This document shows, piece by piece, positions 42,244 through 51,204 of a stretch of DNA of 51,680 nt. The notes under the pieces are model-generated. The model had not been told where the DNA came from and did not search any database. It saw only the letters and a list, made by a program, of their open reading frames with translations. This DNA comes from Algoriphagus algorifonticola (GTDB taxonomy: Bacteria > Bacteroidota > Bacteroidia > Cytophagales > Cyclobacteriaceae), in NCBI RefSeq assembly GCF_007655305.1, contig NZ_VLOG01000047.1, forward strand, positions 1 through 51,680, written 5' to 3'. Positions within the stretch are counted from its first letter, which is position 1; every line of letters starts with the position of its first letter. The position numbers were made by a program, and so were the translations under genes.

Positions 42244-43458
42244 GTGAAAACTGCAATTATTGGGGGAGGGGCAGCCGGGTTCTTTGCTGCGATTCATGCT
42301 GCTTCACCTCACAATGAAGTATTCATTTTTGAGAAAACTCCAAAGCTACTTTCCAAAGTAAAAATATCCGGTGGAGGAAGATGCAATGTCACTCACCGTC
42401 CTATGGAAATAGCCAAGTTGGTAAAGAATTACCCAAGAGGAGAAAAGTTCTTAAAAAAGGTTTTTAGGCATTTCAAGCAGGAAGATACTTTTCAGTGGTT
42501 TGAGTCCCGAGGTGTTCAGTTAAAAATTGAATCAGATGGTAGGGTTTTTCCTGTTAGTGATCAATCTTCTTCTATAATTGAAGCTTTACTGAAAGAAGCC
42601 AAAGCGAAAAATATTCGAATCGAAACTGGAATGAATCTAAAGCGTATGGAGGCCAATGGGAATACCTGGACTCTTCATTTTGATTCCGGCTCCCGGCAAT
42701 TTGATAAAGTGGTAATTTGTAGTGGAGGTCATCCTAAAACTGAAGGTTATCAATTTTTAAAGGGTCTTAAGCACACTATTGCATCACCTATACCTTCCCT
42801 TTTCACTTTCAATACTCCACAAGAATCCATTCGTGAATTAATGGGTTTATCATTACCGAATGCCTATGTGAGGTTGGAGGGTACCAAACTTTCCTATCAA
42901 GGTCCGGTTTTGATCACTCATTGGGGAGTGAGTGGTCCGGCAGTTTTAAAGCTTTCAGCCTTTGGAGCAGCTTGGCTTCATGAAAAAGAATATCAGGCAA
43001 AAGCGATAATTAACTGGAATCAGGATTTTGGTGAAGAGGATTATCAAAATCAGATAAGAAATTATATCCAAGCGCATTCATCCAGAAAAGTTAAAAATTA
43101 CCCACTTTTTGACATTCCAGGCAGATTATGGGAGCATATCTTGGAAAAATCACTAATTGAAGAAGGACAGATTTACGGAAACTTGGCCAAAAAGCAAATT
43201 AATAAATTGGTTCAGCATCTTTTTTGCTATATTTTGACTGTCAAAGGTAAAACCACTTTCAAAGAAGAATTCGTAACTGCAGGAGGTGTTCAATTGAATG
43301 AGGTGGATCCTGAAACAATGGCAAGTAAGTTTCACCCAAATTTATACTTTGCTGGAGAAGTACTTAACGTGGACGGTATTACTGGAGGTTTTAATTTTCA
43401 GGCTGCATGGTCGACGGGTTTTCTGGCAGGAAAAACTATTATCAATAGCGCGATATGA
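42244..43458 (+). CDS. FAD-dependent oxidoreductase of the HI0933/YhiN family
   Basis: 404 residues. The N-terminal FAD loop is AIIGGGAAGFFAAIHAA, followed by KISGGGRCNVTHR, family-typical, and near the C-terminus FAGEVLNVDGITGGFNFQAAW. The reaction of YhiN proteins is not known. It starts with GTG at 42244, fitting the dinucleotide fold. Its stop overlaps the next gene's start by four bases, so a link to the HPt-like protein is possible. Confidence 0.9.
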   Translation: MKTAIIGGGAAGFFAAIHAASPHNEVFIFEKTPKLLSKVKISGGGRCNVTHRPMEIAKLVKNYPRGEKFLKKVFRHFKQEDTFQWFESRGVQLKIESDGRVFPVSDQSSSIIEALLKEAKAKNIRIETGMNLKRMEANGNTWTLHFDSGSRQFDKVVICSGGHPKTEGYQFLKGLKHTIASPIPSLFTFNTPQESIRELMGLSLPNAYVRLEGTKLSYQGPVLITHWGVSGPAVLKLSAFGAAWLHEKEYQAKAIINWNQDFGEEDYQNQIRNYIQAHSSRKVKNYPLFDIPGRLWEHILEKSLIEEGQIYGNLAKKQINKLVQHLFCYILTVKGKTTFKEEFVTAGGVQLNEVDPETMASKFHPNLYFAGEVLNVDGITGGFNFQAAWSTGFLAGKTIINSAI

Positions 43459-43805
43459 GTTTAGCTTATCCTGAACTGAACCAACGGATCCTAGAAATGG
43501 CCGAAGGTGATGAGGAATTTAGAATGGAATTAACCACTGCTATCCATGCAGGATTACTTGAATTGAAAACCAAATATGCTGAAGGTTTTCATGAAAAAGA
43601 TGAAGTTAAAATCCAACAAATCAGACATAAGGTCAAACCTACCTTGGGTATGTTTGAGTTTGAAGATTTATCAATTATCCTACAAGAAGGAAAAGATATT
43701 TTAGAATCCGAGGGCTTTAATCAGGCTTTCGAAGGACATTTCCATTTACTTCATGAAAAACTGGAAACAGCTATCGAAGAAACAGCCAAACTCTTAAATA
43801 ATTGA
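43455..43805 (+). CDS. HPt-like histidine phosphotransfer protein
   Basis: 116 helical residues with the segment QIRHKVKPTLGMFEFEDL, which fits the HPt active-site helix (HxxK followed by a small residue, with the phosphorylatable His in RHKVK). It lacks other domains. It would relay phosphate between a hybrid histidine kinase and a response regulator; neither is in this window. It is translationally coupled (four-base overlap) with the upstream flavoprotein gene. Confidence 0.65.
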   Translation: MSLAYPELNQRILEMAEGDEEFRMELTTAIHAGLLELKTKYAEGFHEKDEVKIQQIRHKVKPTLGMFEFEDLSIILQEGKDILESEGFNQAFEGHFHLLHEKLETAIEETAKLLNN

Positions 43806-43899
43806 TCAAAAAGTATTTTTTTTGAGATTGATATCTCTTCAGAGGGGCTTCAACACCCTGCTGTACTTAAAATTCAATTCCAATTTCCATTTTTAGGAT

Positions 43900-44859
43900 A
43901 TGCCAATTATTGATTCCTCTTCGTACCAGGGTCCCAGTTATTTAATCAATGGTCATTTCGAAACTATAGTCCCGAGTTTATTTCGAAAAATCAAAGGGCT
44001 AACCTATGAAAGAGAAAAGATTCATACTCCTGATGATGATTTTTTAAATCTTGATTGGTCGAAAGTTGGAAGCGATAAACTTTTGATTATTTCTCATGGC
44101 TTGGAAGGAGATTCCTATAGGCATTATGCAATGGGTTTGGCAAAATTATTTAATCAACATCATGTTGATGTTCTTGCTTGGAATAATAGAAGCTGTGGTG
44201 GAGAAATGAATCTGCAGCCTATCCTTTATCATCATGGAGCGAGCTATGATTTGGATACGGTAATCGAACATACTAGAAATACAGAAAATTATAAGGAAAT
44301 ATATCTCTGTGGAATCAGCATGGGAGGGGCTCAAACCTTAAAATACCTAGGCGAAAAAGGTAAACATATCCCATCAGAAATTGTCAAAGTTGCGGTATAT
44401 TCCACGCCCTGTAATTTGCCTTCAAGTGCAGCCACTTTAAAATACCCTTCTAATAGTTTTTACAAAAATCGGTTTTTGGGTAAACTCAAAAAAAAGATGA
44501 TGCTTAAGTCAGCCCAATATCCGCAATTGATCGACTTGGAGCTGCTGGACAAAGTCAAGGACTTTGACACCTTTGACACCCATTTTACGGCCAAACTGCA
44601 TGGGTTTAAAAATGCAGAAGACTTTTATCAATCAGTCAGTGCTGATAATTGGATGCAGGATATTCAGATTCCTACATTGATTTTCAATGCGCTCAATGAT
44701 CCTTTGCTGGGTCAGGCTTGCTATCCGGTAGATTTAGCGAGAAAGAAGAAAGAGATTATTTTAGAAATGCCGAAGAGGGGCGGGCATACGGGATTTACCC
44801 TAAAAGGTGACGAATTTACTTGGGCAGAATATCGATTTTTGGAATTTCTGCTTGCTTAA
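43900..44859 (+). CDS. alpha/beta hydrolase, YheT family
   Basis: 319 residues. The oxyanion region LLIISHGLEGDSYRHYAM, the nucleophile elbow CGISMGGAQT (Ser in GISMGG) and late DPLLGQACYP plus RGGHTGF (catalytic His) give the esterase triad of the YheT/EMB8-like group. Substrate unknown, perhaps short-chain esters. It stands alone, 94 bases after the HPt gene. Confidence 0.88.
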   Translation: MPIIDSSSYQGPSYLINGHFETIVPSLFRKIKGLTYEREKIHTPDDDFLNLDWSKVGSDKLLIISHGLEGDSYRHYAMGLAKLFNQHHVDVLAWNNRSCGGEMNLQPILYHHGASYDLDTVIEHTRNTENYKEIYLCGISMGGAQTLKYLGEKGKHIPSEIVKVAVYSTPCNLPSSAATLKYPSNSFYKNRFLGKLKKKMMLKSAQYPQLIDLELLDKVKDFDTFDTHFTAKLHGFKNAEDFYQSVSADNWMQDIQIPTLIFNALNDPLLGQACYPVDLARKKKEIILEMPKRGGHTGFTLKGDEFTWAEYRFLEFLLA

Positions 44860-44912
44860 AGGAAACTGATTTAGCTTTACTATATTAGTATTCCATCAAA
44901 CCCACCTTTGGA

Positions 44913-46430
44913 ATGCGGAAGCTTTTCTTTTTATCCATTCTCCTCATTTTCCTCCTCACTTTATTTCTCATGTGGTTTAGTGAACTTCGGGAATTTAGCT
45001 TTGGATATTTTTTCCTGATTGTTTTGGCCTCTTTGACTGCATTGGGTATTTATGATTCTATTCAAAAGAAACATGCGATCCTTCGGAATTTTCCCGTTGT
45101 CGGGCATTTTAGATACATTTTGGAATCTATCAGTCCCGAAATCCAGCAATACTTCATTGAGAGCAATACCGATGGAAGACCATTTTCCAGAAATCTAAGA
45201 GCCTTGGCTTATAGAAGAGCCAAAGGAGTCAATGACACACATCCTTTTGGAACTCAAAAGGATATTGATGGAGAGGACTATATAGCTTTAAGACACAGTA
45301 TATACGCCGTAAGTCCCAGAGAGGAAGATCTTCGTGTTACGATCGGTACTCATTCTTGCGCTCAACCATATTCAGCCTCGATTTTTAATATTTCAGCAAT
45401 GAGTTTTGGCTCTCTTAGTTCCAACGCTATCAAAGCATTAAATCTAGGAGCTCAAAAAGGTAATTTCTATCATAATACGGGAGAAGGAGGGATTTCCAGT
45501 TATCATTTGTCAGGAGGAGATTTATGCTGGCAAATCGGAACTGGTTATTTCGGATGCAGGGACAAGGATGGAAATTTTGACCCTGAAAGTTTTAAAGAAA
45601 AAGCTCAGTTACCTGAAGTGAAACTAATAGAGTTGAAAATATCCCAAGGCGCAAAACCTGGGCATGGTGGAGTTTTACCGGGCATTAAAAACACTTCTGA
45701 AATTGCAAAAATCAGGGGACTAGAACCCGGAACTACTGTATTATCCCCTCCATCTCACAAGGCATTTTCCGATCCTAAAGGAATGATAGCTTTTGTACAA
45801 CAATTGAGAGAGTTGTCAGGCGGTAAACCGGTCGGAATTAAACTTTGCATTGGTCGCACAGAAGAATTTATAGAAATCTGCAAGGAGATGATCAGTCAGG
45901 AATGTTTACCTGATTTCATCACAATAGATGGAGCAGAAGGAGGAACTGGTGCGGCTCCTCTGGAATTTTCAGACAGTGTTGGCTTACCGCTGGAGCCAGC
46001 CTTGATCTTTGTGAGAGCTGCATTGGAAAAATTCAATCTCAGGGATAAGATTACAATCATAGCATCAGGGAAAGCATTGAGTGCTTTTTCGATTTTGAAA
46101 AATATTGCTTTGGGAGCCGATATATGTAATTCAGCCAGAGGCTTTATGTTTAGCTTGGGTTGTATTCAAGCTTTAAGGTGTAATACCAACGATTGCCCAA
46201 CTGGAGTGGCAACTCAAAGAAGAGGTTTGGTAAAAGGGTTGGTGGTTCCAGATAAAGCTGAGCGCGTTTACAATTTCCATAAAAACACAGTTCACGCTGT
46301 AATGGAATTATTGGGGGCTTCAGGGCACTATCATACTTCTGAAATGAGTGTTCATGACCTGGTCAAAGGCGATGAAATGATAAAGCTAGCCAATAGATAT
46401 TTCCCTGATACTGTCAATACTCAGGTTTGA
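44913..46430 (+). CDS. FMN-binding glutamate synthase family protein
   Basis: 505 residues. Two membrane segments occupy the N terminus (about 4-45). The rest is the FMN-binding glutamate-synthase alpha-subunit-like barrel, with IFNISAMSFGSLSSNAIKAL, YHNTGEGGISSYHL, KPGHGGVLPGIKN and FITIDGAEGGTGAAPLEF, then GADICNSARGFMFSLGC. Members lack the glutaminase domain. Electron donor and substrate are unknown; it is not a classical GltB. It converges on lhgO with no gap. Confidence 0.85.
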   Translation: MRKLFFLSILLIFLLTLFLMWFSELREFSFGYFFLIVLASLTALGIYDSIQKKHAILRNFPVVGHFRYILESISPEIQQYFIESNTDGRPFSRNLRALAYRRAKGVNDTHPFGTQKDIDGEDYIALRHSIYAVSPREEDLRVTIGTHSCAQPYSASIFNISAMSFGSLSSNAIKALNLGAQKGNFYHNTGEGGISSYHLSGGDLCWQIGTGYFGCRDKDGNFDPESFKEKAQLPEVKLIELKISQGAKPGHGGVLPGIKNTSEIAKIRGLEPGTTVLSPPSHKAFSDPKGMIAFVQQLRELSGGKPVGIKLCIGRTEEFIEICKEMISQECLPDFITIDGAEGGTGAAPLEFSDSVGLPLEPALIFVRAALEKFNLRDKITIIASGKALSAFSILKNIALGADICNSARGFMFSLGCIQALRCNTNDCPTGVATQRRGLVKGLVVPDKAERVYNFHKNTVHAVMELLGASGHYHTSEMSVHDLVKGDEMIKLANRYFPDTVNTQV

Positions 46431-47633
46431 TTATTCAAAGCGCTTGAGAGCCATAGAGGCTACAGTACCTCCAATGGATAGGGAACTGGTGGCAGCTGGA
46501 GATGGAGCATTTAATACATTGATGACTGTTGCACTCTCTCTGATAGCGAAATCATCCAACAATCCACCGCTTCGATCGCAGGCTTGAGCTCTCACACCTG
46601 CTCCACCATCTACCAAATCTGATTCCTGAATTTCCGGTATCAATTCCTGTAGTGCTTTCGTGAAGGCAGCTTTGGAAAATGAGCGATATAATTCTCCAAA
46701 ACCGGTTTTCCAATATTTTGCAGCAACTTTTTGGAATCCAGGCCAGGCCAAAGTTTCCGCTAATTCTGAAAAATTAATCTGAGACTTTTTATAGCCCTCT
46801 CTTTTAAAAGCCAAAACTGCATTGGGTCCTGCTTCCACGCCACCTTTCATCATTCTTGTGAAATGCACTCCTAAAAATGGGAAGTTTGGATCTGGAACCG
46901 GGTAAATTAAGTTCTTCACCAGATATTCCTTTTCTTTTTTGAGCTTGTAATATTCGCCTCTAAAAGGAATGATTTTTACATCATCTGCCTCATCGCTATT
47001 CATTCTGGCAATTTTATCTGAATATAAACCTGCACAGTTGATGACCAACTTAGATTCTATGGTTTTTATTGAAGTTTCAATTGTATTGATATTATTTGAA
47101 GTGCTTATTTTCAATACTTTATGTTTCAATAAAATACTTCCGCCGAGCTGCATGAATTTTCTCCCATAAGCTAAAGCAACCTGGTAATAATCTACTATTC
47201 CAGTTTGTGGGACATGAATAGCCGCCACCCCTGCACAATGTGGTTCGTACTCTTTCAATTCATCCAAACTGATTTTGCGCGTGCCGGTCAAGCCATTTTC
47301 CAAACCTCTTTTCCAAAGATTTTCCAATAAAGGCTTTTGCTCCTCCCGGGTAGCGACAACCACTTTTCCGGTTATTTCATAGGGGATTTTTTCCTTCTGG
47401 CAAAAGTTTACCAATTCATGGTATCCATTGATACAGTTGATGGCTTTTAAGGAGCCTGGTTTATAGTAGAGCCCAGAGTGAATTACTCCGGAATTATTTC
47501 CGGTTTGATGCTTCGCCAGCTGCTCTTCTTTTTCGAGAATAACGATTTTCAGCTCAGGCTTTGATTTGATAAGTTTAAGCCCTGTAGCCAATCCGACAAT
47601 TCCACCTCCGACAATCGCAATATCGTAAACCAT
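46431..47633 (-). CDS. lhgO: L-2-hydroxyglutarate oxidase/dehydrogenase LhgO
   Basis: Oxidises L-2-hydroxyglutarate to 2-oxoglutarate, using FAD, and feeds electrons to the membrane quinone pool. 400 residues of the DAO-type fold. FAD loop DIAIVGGGIVGLATGLKL, NNSGVIHSGLYYKPGSLKA (family signature), NCAGLYSDKIARM, and late GGAGVRAQACDRSGGLLDDF. It is on the minus strand, ending directly at the stop of the convergent glutamate-synthase-like gene (no spacer). Confidence 0.93.
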   Translation of the reverse strand: MVYDIAIVGGGIVGLATGLKLIKSKPELKIVILEKEEQLAKHQTGNNSGVIHSGLYYKPGSLKAINCINGYHELVNFCQKEKIPYEITGKVVVATREEQKPLLENLWKRGLENGLTGTRKISLDELKEYEPHCAGVAAIHVPQTGIVDYYQVALAYGRKFMQLGGSILLKHKVLKISTSNNINTIETSIKTIESKLVINCAGLYSDKIARMNSDEADDVKIIPFRGEYYKLKKEKEYLVKNLIYPVPDPNFPFLGVHFTRMMKGGVEAGPNAVLAFKREGYKKSQINFSELAETLAWPGFQKVAAKYWKTGFGELYRSFSKAAFTKALQELIPEIQESDLVDGGAGVRAQACDRSGGLLDDFAIRESATVINVLNAPSPAATSSLSIGGTVASMALKRFE

Positions 47634-47756
47634 AGATTATTCTTTGAAAGCCCAAATATATTAGATCGAGCAACAAAATTGAATCTAGGGTGGGTTAGTC
47701 TTTCTTCAAATTGGAAATTATATTTCATTTTGGACTTCATGGCAGCGGAATGAAAT

Positions 47757-47764
47757 TATATTTG
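47757..47764 (+). promoter_or_regulatory. -7 box of the DUF5686 gene
   Basis: TATATTTG matches TAnnTTTG; a TTG lies at 47730-47732, 24 bases upstream, slightly longer than the usual spacing. Start codon 35 bases downstream. Confidence 0.45.
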
Positions 47765-47798
47765 CAGCTGTGCTAATATTTCCATGCGGAATTTCTAA

Positions 47799-50276
47799 AT
47801 GAAGCGACTGTTTTCTCTCACATTTTTATTCTTTTCCCTGAGTTTTTCTTACGCCCAAGTGACAATCAAGGGCAAAGTGACCGATGCAGAAACAGGTGAT
47901 CCAATTCCTTTTGCTTCGGTTTTGGTCCTAGGAACAGGAAAGGGAATGAATACTGATTTCGAAGGAAATTATGAATTGAGCTTTTCGGGAGAGGCAGATA
48001 GCGTTCGGGTAAGCTATCTGGGATATATCACCCAATCCAAAAAAATTGGATCTTCAGCTAATCAAACCCTTAATTTCCAACTCAGACCATCTGACTTTGA
48101 ATTGGAAGCTTTTGTATTTGAGGCTGGTGAAAATCCGGCTTTTGAGATCATCAGAAGGGCGGTTGATAAAAGGAAGGATTTTGACAAAAGAAGTTTGGAG
48201 GCATATGAAACCAAGAACTATACAAAAATAGAGATTGATATAGATCAGGTTTCGGACAGGTTTACCCAAAGAAAAACAGTCCAGAAAGTAACCGCTGTTT
48301 TGGACAGCATCCGGCAATTGACCAACGATGAGGGAGAAAAAATTCTGCCTGTTTTTTTCTCAGAGACCATTTCCAAATTTTATTACCGGAATAATCCTGA
48401 ACTGAAGAAAGAGATCGTTGAAAAGTCTAAAGTCACTGGGGTCGGTATCACAGATGGCTCTACTACTTCTCAAATTACAGGCTCTGTCTTTCAGGAATAT
48501 AATTTCTATAAAAATTGGTTGAATATTCTGGATAAGGAGTTCATTTCACCTATAGCTGATGGCTGGAAAGTTTTCTATGATTATGATTTGCTAGACTCGG
48601 TCTTAGTGGGAAAAGACAGCTGCTATAGGTTGCAGGTTTATCCCAGAAGAGAGCAAGACTTGGCCTTTAGCGGCACCATATGGATTAATAAAGAAACCTA
48701 TGCGCTCAAGCAAGTTGACTTGACTGTTCCCAAATCTGCAAACCTGAATTTTATTGAAAGAATCAAGATTCAGCAGGAATTAGAGCCTACTTCCAAAGGC
48801 CCATTAATTCCAACCAAAAGCCGAATTCAAATAAAAATAGGTCAGGTAACGCCCAATACTGCCGGGCTTCTTGCGAAGTTTTATACGGCTACTGATTCAG
48901 TTATTCTCCAAGAACCTTTACCCACTTCCTTTTTCAACAATGCTGTTGAATTGAGACCTGATTTTGGGAATGCCGGAGAAGATTTTTGGAAAAGAAATAG
49001 GGTAGACCCTTTGAGTTCTGAGGAAATAGCCATTCTTCAGATGGTGGATACACTGAAGAAGATACCCATTATTCGATTTTATTCAGAAGGTTTAAAGTTT
49101 TTTGCAACTGGTTTTCTTCCAGTGGGAAAAGTGGATTTAGGCCCCTGGACTGAATTTGGAAATTACAATAATGTAGAAGGATTTCGGGCTGGCTTTGGGA
49201 TGCGGACCAATTATTCATTCAGCAATAAATGGTTGATTCAAGCCTACTTAGCGTATGGGTTTAAAGATGAACGCTTTAAATATTCAGCATTTGTAACACG
49301 GATTTTGGATAGGCAACATTGGACTACCCTTCAATTCAAATCCACGAAAGAAATCGATCAAGTGGGTTTGGAAATGGAGTCTTTGGCTGGAAATAGTATT
49401 TTCTTGGCTGCCAGTAGATTTGGGACATTGAGGAGACCATTTATCAGCACGACGCAGCAGGTTAATTTTCAGCGGGAATTTTTTAAAGGCTTTTTACTGA
49501 AAGGTGGTCTTCAGATTGCAGCGTTTGATCCGCTGTTTGATTTTTATTTTTTGGAGAGAGAGAATAGGGAGCTGAGAAGTAGATTCGAAACCACTGAAGC
49601 AAGGGTAGGACTTCGCTATGGAAGGGACGAAATCATCATTATCAATGACAATGAACGGGTCTCATTTGGACCTTCTAAATGGCCAATTTTTGAAGTGAAC
49701 TATGCCAAAGGTCTTCAGTGGCTAGGTGGAGATATAGATTATCATAAGTTGAGTTTTTATCTTTACCAAAGGCTAAATATGGGGCTTTTTGGGGTTTCCA
49801 GATATGAAGTAGATGCAGGTAAAGTCTTTGGTGAAGTTCCTTATCCGATATTGAAAAACCACTTAGGCAACGAAACGCTTTTTTATACTACAGCTGCTTT
49901 CAATACCATGAATTTCAATGAGTTTGCCTCAGATCAATATGTCAGCTTAAGATATAGACATTCTTTTGAAGGGTTTTTGTTGAATAGAATTCCATTGATG
50001 AAAAAACTCAAATGGAGAGCAGTAGCCAATGGAAATTTACTTTTTGGATCAGTCAGAAATGAAAATGTATTGAACGTTCCGAGCTTAGATCCTGCAGGAA
50101 ATCCTTTGGAAAGTTTTGGAAGATTAGATCCTACTAAGCCTTATTTGGAGTTGGGCTATGGTATTGAAAATATCTTTAAATTCTTCCGGGTGGACTTTTT
50201 CCATCGCATGACCTATTTGGATGTGCCAGAGGCTAGGCCCTTTGTGGTAAAGGTTAGTGCACAGATTATATTATAA
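47799..50276 (+). CDS. DUF5686 outer-membrane protein with carboxypeptidase-like domain
   Basis: 825 residues. A signal peptide (FLFFSLSFSYAQ) is followed by a carboxypeptidase-regulatory-like domain (VTIKGKVTDAETGDPIPFAS, about 20-105) and then the DUF5686 region, ending in a long beta-strand-rich C terminus typical of an outer-membrane barrel (last strand RPFVVKVSAQIIL with a terminal hydrophobic residue). TonB-like plug features are absent, so it is not a SusC. Function unknown; the family is largely confined to Bacteroidota. Confidence 0.88.
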   Translation: MKRLFSLTFLFFSLSFSYAQVTIKGKVTDAETGDPIPFASVLVLGTGKGMNTDFEGNYELSFSGEADSVRVSYLGYITQSKKIGSSANQTLNFQLRPSDFELEAFVFEAGENPAFEIIRRAVDKRKDFDKRSLEAYETKNYTKIEIDIDQVSDRFTQRKTVQKVTAVLDSIRQLTNDEGEKILPVFFSETISKFYYRNNPELKKEIVEKSKVTGVGITDGSTTSQITGSVFQEYNFYKNWLNILDKEFISPIADGWKVFYDYDLLDSVLVGKDSCYRLQVYPRREQDLAFSGTIWINKETYALKQVDLTVPKSANLNFIERIKIQQELEPTSKGPLIPTKSRIQIKIGQVTPNTAGLLAKFYTATDSVILQEPLPTSFFNNAVELRPDFGNAGEDFWKRNRVDPLSSEEIAILQMVDTLKKIPIIRFYSEGLKFFATGFLPVGKVDLGPWTEFGNYNNVEGFRAGFGMRTNYSFSNKWLIQAYLAYGFKDERFKYSAFVTRILDRQHWTTLQFKSTKEIDQVGLEMESLAGNSIFLAASRFGTLRRPFISTTQQVNFQREFFKGFLLKGGLQIAAFDPLFDFYFLERENRELRSRFETTEARVGLRYGRDEIIIINDNERVSFGPSKWPIFEVNYAKGLQWLGGDIDYHKLSFYLYQRLNMGLFGVSRYEVDAGKVFGEVPYPILKNHLGNETLFYTTAAFNTMNFNEFASDQYVSLRYRHSFEGFLLNRIPLMKKLKWRAVANGNLLFGSVRNENVLNVPSLDPAGNPLESFGRLDPTKPYLELGYGIENIFKFFRVDFFHRMTYLDVPEARPFVVKVSAQIIL

Positions 50277-50376
50277 TAAAAGGAAAAAATATTTTTTTTT
50301 TAAAGATAGTTGAAAATTTAAGAATTAGTTTATAAGTTCAATATCAATTTTTATATGTAAATAAACAACGCTAACT

Positions 50377-50535
50377 ATGAATCCAATTCTTACTTCTTCG
50401 ATTCCTAACATTTTATTGCTTTTCAATTCCTTCTTACGACAAAAGATTATTTTTTCTTCTTTTCTACTTTTTGCCTCTTTCGGTTTTTCCAACAAAGCGT
50501 ATGCGTCAGTAGATATTACCATACAACGAAATTGA
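50377..50535 (+). CDS. possible 52-residue secreted peptide
   Basis: An ATG at 50377 opens a frame of 52 codons with a hydrophobic stretch (IIFSSFLLFASFGF) and a plausible cleavage site (NKAYA, then SVDITIQRN). It ends 6 bases before the next gene. It could be a leader peptide, a broken relic or simply an open frame by chance. No family recognised. A longer minus-strand frame over the same place (50325-50543) looks less like a gene. Confidence 0.3.
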   Translation: MNPILTSSIPNILLLFNSFLRQKIIFSSFLLFASFGFSNKAYASVDITIQRN

Positions 50536-50541
50536 AAAACC

Positions 50542-51105
50542 ATGAATATTCAACATAAATCTTCGTTATTGCTTGTTTTGATCTTGGCTTTTGCTATTTC
50601 TTTAGGGGCAACAGCTCAGACCGAACCCGGAACCTTCACCGCAAAAAAAGGGGTTTATCTTGAAGTTGGCGGAAGTTCTGGATTCTATGCGATTAACTAC
50701 AGCAAGATTTTCCATCAAAAAGGGAAGCTAAAGCTAAATGCCAGTGCAGGGTTTTCTATATGGCCTAATAGAAATATAGACTCGAAGACTAGTTGGCTCC
50801 CTGCTTTGCCATTAGAGATATCTGCACTATATGGCAAGTCAAATCATCATCTGGAATTGGGTATGGGATTCACTTCTTATTTAAACACAAGCTTTGATTT
50901 TGATTCGGAAACATTTGAAACAATCAATAAAGTAGTTTTTGACGCCTTTATTCCTCTAAGAGTTGGATACAGGTACCAAAAACCGGAAGGGGGATTCTTT
51001 TTCAGAATTGGTTATACGCCAATTGTTACTTTTCCGGTAAGAGCTGGGAAAATTTGGTCTTTCAATCCTTATTGGGCCGGACTAAGTTTTGGGAAGAGTT
51101 TTTGA
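50542..51105 (+). CDS. small secreted beta-rich protein (tandem copy 1)
   Basis: 187 residues. A signal peptide (LLLVLILAFAISLGATAQ) and a beta-strand-rich mature part that ends in a pattern of an outer-membrane barrel (NPYWAGLSFGKSF). It shares with the next gene YLEVGGSSG, INYSKIFHQKGKLKLNASAG and FDAFIPLRVGYRYQKPEGGF, the two being about 60-70% identical over the overlap as judged by eye. Function unknown, perhaps a surface beta-barrel. Confidence 0.75.
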   Translation: MNIQHKSSLLLVLILAFAISLGATAQTEPGTFTAKKGVYLEVGGSSGFYAINYSKIFHQKGKLKLNASAGFSIWPNRNIDSKTSWLPALPLEISALYGKSNHHLELGMGFTSYLNTSFDFDSETFETINKVVFDAFIPLRVGYRYQKPEGGFFFRIGYTPIVTFPVRAGKIWSFNPYWAGLSFGKSF

Positions 51106-51204
51106 AAGAGGCTAATTGGGAATTTTCCTCGTTTTGATTCTATTTGAAGATTATCAATTACTTAGGTAAATGGAAATCAAAAAATGTTATAAACCCGCTA
51201 CACC

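Noticed and set aside
43806..43899. TAnnTTTG-type promoter in the gap before the YheT gene
   Set aside because: TATTTTTTTTG has too many T between the parts to match the box.
50325..50543. 72-codon minus-strand frame upstream of the tandem secreted genes
   Set aside because: Lies across an AT-rich leader, overlaps a better plus-strand frame and resembles no protein.
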